From assembly GCA_004554245.1 (NCBI GenBank), contig SFND01000033.1, positions 1 through 9,589 of the forward strand: a DNA stretch of 9,589 nucleotides, given 5' to 3'. The translations under genes were made by a program, and so were the position numbers. This DNA comes from Oribacterium sp. (GTDB lineage Bacteria > Bacillota_A > Clostridia > Lachnospirales > Lachnospiraceae). Below, piece after piece: positions 5,966 to 9,589 of the stretch (positions are counted from its first letter, which is position 1; each line of letters begins with the position of its first letter). Under the pieces are notes generated by a model, which did no database searches, was not told the origin of the DNA, and saw nothing but the letters and a program-made list of their open reading frames with translations.

Positions 5966-7150
5966 ATGCGAATCATATTTGCTACCCATAATAAAAATAA
6001 AATGATAGAGGTGCGCCAGATCCTGGGGGATCTGGCCACCGATATCGTTGCGAAGAGTGAGCTCGGAATCGATTTCGAGCCCGTCGAGACCGGTAAGACC
6101 TTTGCGGAGAACGCAGAGCTGAAGGCCGTCGGCATTCGCAGCTATATGCTTGCACATCATATGCTGGAGGACGATGACATCATCATGTCGGACGACTCCG
6201 GCCTTTGTGTTAATTACATGCTGGGACTGCCGGGCATCTACAGTGCCCGCTACCTCGGTGAGGATACCTCGTATGATGTAAAGAATGCACGCATCATCCA
6301 TGAGCTTCGCTATGCGGAGGGAGATGAACGCGCGGCACACTTCACCTGCGATATCTGCGCTGCATTTGCAGACGGACGTGTCCTCCACGCAGAAGGCATC
6401 TTCGAGGGCCTGATCGCCCATGAACCGAAGGGGGCGCATGGTTTCGGATATGATCCGATTCTCTACCTTCCGGAGTATGGCAAGACCTCTGCGGAGCTGA
6501 CGCCGGAGGAAAAGAATGCGATTTCTCATCGCGGCAAGGCACTCCGTGCGATGCGTGAGCTTCTGAAGGATGTCCTGGAAAAGGATGCCGCGAGACGCGG
6601 CACGACGTCGGAAGACGAGGCAGAGGCCCGGGAGGAAAGCGGACTTGTCCGCCCCTTTCAGACCGTCCTCGTCGTAAGTGATTCCCACCGGAACGACGCG
6701 AACCTGAAGGATGTACTGAGCCGCATCGGGATGATCGATATCCTCATCCATCTCGGAGATGCCGAGGGCTCGGAGGGGATGATCCAGCAGTATGCCGGTG
6801 ATGGCGTGAAGTGCTACTTCGTGCAGGGAAACAACGACTTCTTCACTTCGCTTCCGAAGGAGATCGTCGTGAAGATCGGAAAGCATCGCTGCCTTCTGAC
6901 CCATGGCCACTACTACGGGGTAAATATGGGCGTATCCGGCATCGTCGATGAAGCGAAGAACCGCGACTGTGATGTCGTGATGTTCGGTCATACGCATAAG
7001 CCGTTCCTGAAAACGGTCGATGGCGTGACCTGCCTGAATCCGGGTTCCATCAGCTATCCGCGCCAGGTCGACCGTCGTCCATCCTATATGGTGATCGACG
7101 TCAGCGAAGAGGGAGATTTCGAGTTCCGCCAGGTTTACATAAAAGACTAG
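5966..7150 (+). CDS. fused RdgB/HAM1 XTP/dITP diphosphatase and YfcE-like metallophosphoesterase
   Basis: One 394-residue frame holds two enzymes. Residues 1 to about 205 form a non-canonical purine NTP pyrophosphatase that cleans (d)ITP and XTP from the pool (to the monophosphate and PPi): THNKNK (7-12), ETGKTFAENA (41-50), SDDSG (75-79), GFGYDP (159-164), SHRGKAL (187-193). Residues about 231-394 form a calcineurin-like phosphoesterase of the MJ0936/YfcE type: SDSH (238-241), GD (264-265), GNND (288-291), THGH (312-315), GHTH (341-344), giving all metal ligands. The joint (about 206-230) is a charged, probably flexible linker. No stop, and no in-frame start with a ribosome site, was found in the linker, so this is a true fusion in the sequence. 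The ATG at 5966 has only a weak purine-rich site. It lies 41 bases after uxuB with no terminator seen between, so read-through is likely, though its job is nucleotide housekeeping. Confidence 0.93.
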   Translation: MRIIFATHNKNKMIEVRQILGDLATDIVAKSELGIDFEPVETGKTFAENAELKAVGIRSYMLAHHMLEDDDIIMSDDSGLCVNYMLGLPGIYSARYLGEDTSYDVKNARIIHELRYAEGDERAAHFTCDICAAFADGRVLHAEGIFEGLIAHEPKGAHGFGYDPILYLPEYGKTSAELTPEEKNAISHRGKALRAMRELLKDVLEKDAARRGTTSEDEAEAREESGLVRPFQTVLVVSDSHRNDANLKDVLSRIGMIDILIHLGDAEGSEGMIQQYAGDGVKCYFVQGNNDFFTSLPKEIVVKIGKHRCLLTHGHYYGVNMGVSGIVDEAKNRDCDVVMFGHTHKPFLKTVDGVTCLNPGSISYPRQVDRRPSYMVIDVSEEGDFEFRQVYIKD

Positions 7151-7161
7151 GCGATTCACTC

Positions 7162-7190
7162 TTGTATGTGAAAAATAAATCATATATAAT
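7162..7190 (+). promoter_or_regulatory. promoter of the KDPG aldolase gene
   Basis: TTGTAT (7162-7167), 17-base spacer, perfect TATAAT (7185-7190). The start would be near 7197, directly on the cre-like box. Confidence 0.8.
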
Positions 7191-7196
7191 AAAGAC

Positions 7197-7210
7197 TGTA
7201 AGCGTTTACA
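7197..7210. promoter_or_regulatory. cre-type operator (CcpA or LacI-family)
   Basis: TGTAAGCGTTTACA fits the cre consensus TGWAANCGNTNWCA at every defined position and covers the predicted transcription start, where CcpA binding represses. LacI-family uronate regulators of the KdgR type bind similar sequences, so which protein acts is open. Confidence 0.8.
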
Positions 7211-7233
7211 AAGCCTGAAATTCCTTCGGGCTT
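7211..7233 (+). promoter_or_regulatory. 5'-leader hairpin of the aldolase mRNA
   Basis: AAGCCTGAA (7211-7219) pairs with TTCGGGCTT (7225-7233), one U-G pair, 5-base loop. No T-run follows, so it is not a terminator; it ends 10 bases before the ribosome site and may stabilise the transcript. Confidence 0.5.
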
Positions 7234-7257
7234 GATAATATTCAAAGGAGATTTGAT

Positions 7258-7896
7258 ATGACACAGAAAGATTTCATGGAGAAGCTTGCCGAGATTAAGG
7301 TTTGTCCAGTCGTAGTTATCGATCACGTGGAGGATGCCGTTCCTCTCGCACAGGCGCTCGAGGCTGGTCATCTTCCGATGGCGGAGGTTACCTTCCGTAC
7401 AGCAGCTGCTGCAGATGCGATCGCAGCGATGGTAAAGGAGTGCCCGAATGTCGTTGTTGGTGCTGGTACTGTTCTCGATCGTGAGCAGTGCACACGTGCG
7501 ATCAACGCTGGTGCTCAGTTCATCGTTTCCCCGTCTTTCTCAGATGAGGTTGCGCAGTGCGCACTCGGCCACGGCGTAGCTTACTGCCCAGGTACCTGCA
7601 CACCGACCGATATCACAAACGCACTTCGTTATAACCTTCCGATGGTAAAGTTCTTCCCGGCGGCTGCATACGGCGGACTCAAGACCCTGAAGGCACTTTC
7701 TCCTGTATTCCCACAGCTCAAGTTCATGCCTACCGGTGGCGTTAACCTCGACAACGTGCTCGAGTATCTTGCCTTCGATAAGATTATCGGTGTAGGTGGA
7801 ACATGGGTATGCAAGAAGGATATGCTTGTAAATAAGGACTGGGCTGGTATCACCAAGCTCTGCCAGGAAGCGTACGACCTTACACATAAGGCATAA
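7258..7896 (+). CDS. eda: 2-dehydro-3-deoxy-phosphogluconate (KDPG/KHG) aldolase
   Basis: This class I aldolase (EC 4.1.2.14, 4.1.3.42) cleaves KDPG to pyruvate and glyceraldehyde-3-phosphate, the last step of hexuronate breakdown. The 212-residue protein has the usual length and blocks: AEVTFRT with the catalytic-site Glu43 and Arg47, VGAGTVL (67-73), the Schiff-base lysine K131 in VKFFPAAAYGG, PTGGV (158-162) and GVGGTW (178-183). The residue after KFFPA that is Glu in E. coli (KFFPAE) is Ala here. AAAGGAG (7244-7250) sets the start. It has its own promoter, cre box and terminator, so it is separate from uxuAB despite acting in the same pathway. The KDG kinase needed between UxuA and this enzyme is not in the window. 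Symbols kdgA and eda are both used. Confidence 0.95.
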   Translation: MTQKDFMEKLAEIKVCPVVVIDHVEDAVPLAQALEAGHLPMAEVTFRTAAAADAIAAMVKECPNVVVGAGTVLDREQCTRAINAGAQFIVSPSFSDEVAQCALGHGVAYCPGTCTPTDITNALRYNLPMVKFFPAAAYGGLKTLKALSPVFPQLKFMPTGGVNLDNVLEYLAFDKIIGVGGTWVCKKDMLVNKDWAGITKLCQEAYDLTHKA

Positions 7897-7937
7897 GCGC
7901 ATCAATCTCTGTATATCAAAATCATATATATGAACGG

Positions 7938-7976
7938 AAAATCCGGAGGACTTCGAAAGAAGGCCTTCGGATTTTT
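7938..7976 (+). terminator. intrinsic terminator of the aldolase gene
   Basis: A 12-bp stem AAAATCCGGAGG (7938-7949) with CCTTCGGATTTT (7964-7975), extended by CTTC-GAAA-GAAG with a stable GAAA loop, then Ts. The left arm begins with A-rich DNA, so it may also work weakly on the minus strand. Confidence 0.9.
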
Positions 7977-8011
7977 ATTGAAGATGGGCCGGAGATGAAG
8001 AAACGAAGTAG

Positions 8012-8054
8012 AAGCAACATCGAAATGAAGACTTGCATTCCGGTGCTTTTTTTT
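8012..8054 (+). terminator. weak terminator-like hairpin with T8 tail
   Basis: AAGCA (8012-8016) pairs with TGCTT (8044-8048), with an inner imperfect GAAATG/CATTC stem, followed by Ts to 8054. The stem has mismatches, so efficiency is uncertain. Confidence 0.4.
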
Positions 8055-8158
8055 GTATTCTAGGAAAGCACGGTAATAAGAAGAACAGAAAACAGACGCA
8101 CGAAGCTCTGTGCTTCAAGTGACTTGTACAAATTATTTTCCGATGAGTGAAATTATGG

Positions 8159-8187
8159 TTGACAAAATGAAGCTTATTCGTTAATAT
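8159..8187 (+). promoter_or_regulatory. promoter of the Arg-His-Gln-Lys tRNA operon
   Basis: Perfect TTGACA (8159-8164), 17-base spacer, TAATAT (8182-8187). Transcription would start near 8194, about 21 bases before tRNA-Arg. Confidence 0.8.
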
Positions 8188-8214
8188 ATACGAGTCGCTC
8201 ATAAAGAGTTGTCT

Positions 8215-8288
<74 letters not shown>

Positions 8289-8289
8289 T

Positions 8290-8307
8290 TCTCGAGACAT
8301 CTCGAGA
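8290..8307 (+). other. spacer hairpin between tRNA-Arg and tRNA-His
   Basis: Perfect 7-bp stem TCTCGAG/CTCGAGA with an ACAT loop, starting one base after the tRNA-Arg discriminator. No T-run follows, so it should not terminate; it may guide processing of the precursor. Confidence 0.5.
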
Positions 8308-8345
8308 GATTTACATACTGGTTTGCTGAAAAGCAGCCGTAATAT

Positions 8346-8420
8346 GGTGGGTATAGCGTAGTTGGTTATCGCGCCAGATTGTGGTTCTGGAGATCATGGA
8401 TTCGAATTCCATTACCCACC
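8346..8420 (+). tRNA. tRNA-His (anticodon GTG)
   Basis: Acceptor GTGGGTA/TACCCAC is extended by the histidine-specific G-1 (8346) opposite C73 (8420). Anticodon stem CCAGA/TCTGG encloses TTGTGGT, anticodon GTG. T arm ATGGA-TTCGAAT-TCCAT is intact; the D stem has three pairs (GCG/CGC). CCA not encoded. Confidence 0.95.
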
Positions 8421-8440
8421 CTAGCCAGCAGGCTTATCGA

Positions 8441-8512
8441 GGGGCTATCGCCAAGCGGTAAGGCACAGGCCTTTGACGCCTGCACTCGTTGGTTCGAATC
8501 CAACTGGCCCTG
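8441..8512 (+). tRNA. tRNA-Gln (anticodon TTG)
   Basis: Acceptor GGGGCTA pairs with TGGCCCT through an unusual terminal G1-U72 wobble and a U6-G67 wobble. D stem GCC/GGC, anticodon stem CAGGC/GCCTG around CTTTGAC giving TTG, T arm GTTGG-TTCGAAT-CCAAC. Discriminator G; CCA not encoded. Confidence 0.94.
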
Positions 8513-8518
8513 TTTTGC

Positions 8519-8591
8519 GAGGCTGTAGCTCAGTCGGTAGAGCACTTGACTTTTAATCAAGTTGTCGCGAGTTCGAATCCCGTCAGCCTCA
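8519..8591 (+). tRNA. tRNA-Lys (anticodon TTT)
   Basis: Acceptor GAGGCTG/CAGCCTC, D arm GCTC/GAGC, anticodon stem CTTGA/TCAAG around CTTTTAA giving TTT, discriminator A, no CCA. The T stem GCGAG/CCCGT has an A-C mismatch at its fourth pair, where a G-C pair would be expected. Last tRNA before the terminator. Confidence 0.94.
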
Positions 8592-8603
8592 TCTTGATTT
8601 TTC

Positions 8604-8637
8604 AGACCTGTAAGTTGAGAAACTTACAGGTCTTTTT
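8604..8637 (+). terminator. intrinsic terminator of the four-tRNA operon
   Basis: Perfect 13-bp stem AGACCTGTAAGTT (8604-8616) / AACTTACAGGTCT (8621-8633), GAGA loop, then Ts to 8637. Confidence 0.95.
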
Positions 8638-8687
8638 GCGTACGTAAACTTAATAAAAAAGACGAAAACCGACCGGATTCCTATATT

Positions 8688-8987
8688 TTGTGTTTGATTC
8701 CGGGATGGCATAAAAACAATCAGTCACCGCGTTTGTCGGTGAGTGCAACCATCGTCGCAAAGCGAGAAAATATCACACATTATAACCATGCAAATGCGGG
8801 TGACCTGTCTGGAGCTCATGGATTTCATTCGACTTCAAGTACCAGCTACTATGTCACGTTTCAGGTAGAGAGCGGTGACCGGATGGAACTACAGGTTTCA
8901 GGAAGAGAATATGGAATGCTGGCGGAAGGAGACATCGGAAAACTAACTTTTCAGGGAACGAGATACTTGTCATTTGAGCGCGCGTGA
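8688..8987 (+). pseudogene. 5'-truncated DUF2500-like gene
   Basis: The frame ending at the TGA 8985-8987 matches, from memory of the family, the body of DUF2500 proteins: WHKNNQSPRLSV, a KRE segment, a His/Ser-rich stretch, STSYYVTFQVESGDRMEL, and the end YGMLAEGDIGKLTFQGTRYLSFER. Complete members begin with a roughly 25-30 residue membrane helix before the WHKNN motif. Here that helix is missing: the only possible starts nearby (TTG at 8688) have no ribosome site, and the frame upstream runs back into the tRNA terminator without an ATG. It is therefore probably a decayed or recombined remnant that begins around 8690-8705. The function of DUF2500 is not known. It lies 16 bases before the lipoprotein ATG, so the two may once have formed one operon. 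Start coordinate is that of the longest plausible frame, not a real start. Confidence 0.7.
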
Positions 8988-9003
8988 TTCTGGAGGTGAT
9001 AAC

Positions 9004-9561
9004 ATGAAAAAACGATTTATAACGCTCGGGCTTGTCTGCTTGCTTATGACCGGCTGTCAGGCTGCTCACGAGACGATACCGGAAACAACTACGATTGCGC
9101 CTATAGATTCTGCATATGAAGAAACGGAGACACATAACGAAGAAAGTGCAGAAGATGCATCGGTAGCAGCAAAGAATCTGAAAGCCGGAAGTTCAAAAGG
9201 AAATCCATCAGTTATCAAAATGGATTATGGCACATCCTCTATATATTCTAAAGCGGATAAGGATGTAGCGATAAAGATTATAATGAAAGAGTTCGAAGCA
9301 TTTGAAGGCTGCGAATTACACAGTCTTTCGTATGCATCGGATGAAGAGTGCAACACGGCAGAGAATATCGCCTGGATGAATCGATTAAAGTCAAACGATG
9401 ATTCGGAAGTGTTTACGCAATGCATCGCATTTGACAGTAGCTTTCACTCGCCGAAGACGGATTCTGGGGCCTGGAATCCAGATGAAGAGTATACAGACTG
9501 GTCCTGGTGGCTTGCGCGGAGTGATGGTGGAGAATGGAAGCTGATGACTTATGGATATTAA
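9004..9561 (+). CDS. putative lipoprotein of unknown function
   Basis: A 185-residue exported protein. The ATG at 9004 follows a strong GGAGGTGA (8992-8999), which decides it over upstream in-frame starts. The N-terminus MKKRFITLGLVCLLMTGC is a lipoprotein signal: basic start, hydrophobic core and lipobox MTGC with Cys18 as the lipid-bearing residue (Met at -3 is less common). A low-complexity Thr/Glu-rich linker (about 20-50) is followed by a folded domain: DVAIKIIMKEFEAFEGCELHS, then an acidic segment and a Trp-rich end (EEYTDWSWWLARSDGGEWKL). This layout, with a helix preceding a Cys and a final YTDWxW...GGxWK...YGY strand pattern, resembles small Clostridia lipoproteins that I recall without a firm family name. 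No function is assigned. No clear own promoter is visible nearby. Confidence 0.8.
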   Translation: MKKRFITLGLVCLLMTGCQAAHETIPETTTIAPIDSAYEETETHNEESAEDASVAAKNLKAGSSKGNPSVIKMDYGTSSIYSKADKDVAIKIIMKEFEAFEGCELHSLSYASDEECNTAENIAWMNRLKSNDDSEVFTQCIAFDSSFHSPKTDSGAWNPDEEYTDWSWWLARSDGGEWKLMTYGY

Positions 9562-9589
9562 AGTATTAGAAGTTGCCAAGATGTGCGAA

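Larger units (their letters stand above)
7897..8214. other. 318-bp stretch without a gene
   Basis: It holds the aldolase terminator (7938-7976), a weaker hairpin with a run of eight Ts (8012-8054), a small hairpin GAAGC/GCTTC (8102-8116) and the promoter of the second tRNA operon (8159-8187). No convincing reading frame is present. Confidence 0.7.

Noticed and set aside
5933..7264. Long minus-strand open frame of 443 codons
   Set aside because: It lies opposite the RdgB-phosphoesterase fusion, whose motifs are unmistakable, and has no ribosome site or recognisable domain.
7897..7935. Resemblance of this stretch to the aldolase promoter region at 7151-7190
   Set aside because: A similar opening and a CATATATA segment are shared, but spacing differs and no usable -35/-10 pair exists; likely chance in AT-rich DNA.
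8366..8560. Minus-strand open frames over the second tRNA operon (also 7975-8289)
   Set aside because: They are antisense reads of tRNA genes; the Cys/Arg-rich 'SNQRVQASKA' type text is the usual tRNA-antisense artefact.

Overview
The window looks like chromosome from a member of the Bacillota, most likely a Lachnospiraceae-type gut or rumen Clostridium relative. This is inferred from protein style (Firmicutes-type UxuA/UxuB, KDPG aldolase, AGCS transporter), SigA-like promoters with 17-bp spacers, GGAGG-type ribosome sites, a CcpA-type cre box and tRNAs without an encoded CCA end. No database search was possible, so the genus is not assigned.

Layout. 1-150 is leader DNA with at most the end of an unknown upstream gene. 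155-315 holds tRNA-Asp(GTC) and tRNA-Leu(AAG), followed by a terminator. 452-1897 is a promoter and an AGCS-family amino-acid:cation symporter. A convergent FCD-type GntR regulator (2155-2949, minus strand) shares a bidirectional terminator with the symporter side, and the gap between them carries a 25-bp direct repeat. 3009-5924 is a divergent hexuronate operon: operator-like GTATAC boxes, a TTGACA/TATTCT promoter, uxuA (mannonate dehydratase) and uxuB (fructuronate reductase), the last two overlapping by ATGA. 5966-7150 is an unusual single-chain fusion of an RdgB/HAM1 nucleotide pyrophosphatase with a YfcE/MJ0936-like metallophosphoesterase. 7258-7896 is a KDPG/KHG aldolase with its own promoter, a perfect cre match at the start site and a strong terminator. 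8215-8591 is a tRNA operon Arg(TCT)-His(GTG)-Gln(TTG)-Lys(TTT) with promoter and terminator. 8640-9589 appears more AT-rich and accessory-like: a 5'-truncated DUF2500-like gene and a lipoprotein of unknown function.

How the genes work together. UxuB reduces fructuronate to mannonate (the reverse of its 'mannonate oxidoreductase' name), UxuA dehydrates mannonate to 2-keto-3-deoxygluconate (KDG), and after phosphorylation by a KDG kinase that is not in this window, the aldolase splits KDPG into pyruvate and glyceraldehyde-3-phosphate. The GntR protein is divergently placed and its putative operators share the GTATAC core of the E. coli UxuR/ExuR sites, so it is the likely hexuronate-responsive regulator; the aldolase seems additionally under catabolite control.

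The most interesting points are the RdgB-phosphoesterase fusion, the duplicated operator/ribosome-site/start module ahead of uxuA with a 12-codon mini-ORF, the exact 17-residue tandem repeat in the regulator that is kept by synonymous changes only, the direct repeat after the symporter, T-stem mismatches in two tRNAs, and the truncated DUF2500 gene abutting the tRNA operon. I saw no CRISPR array, insertion sequence or clear novel defence system.
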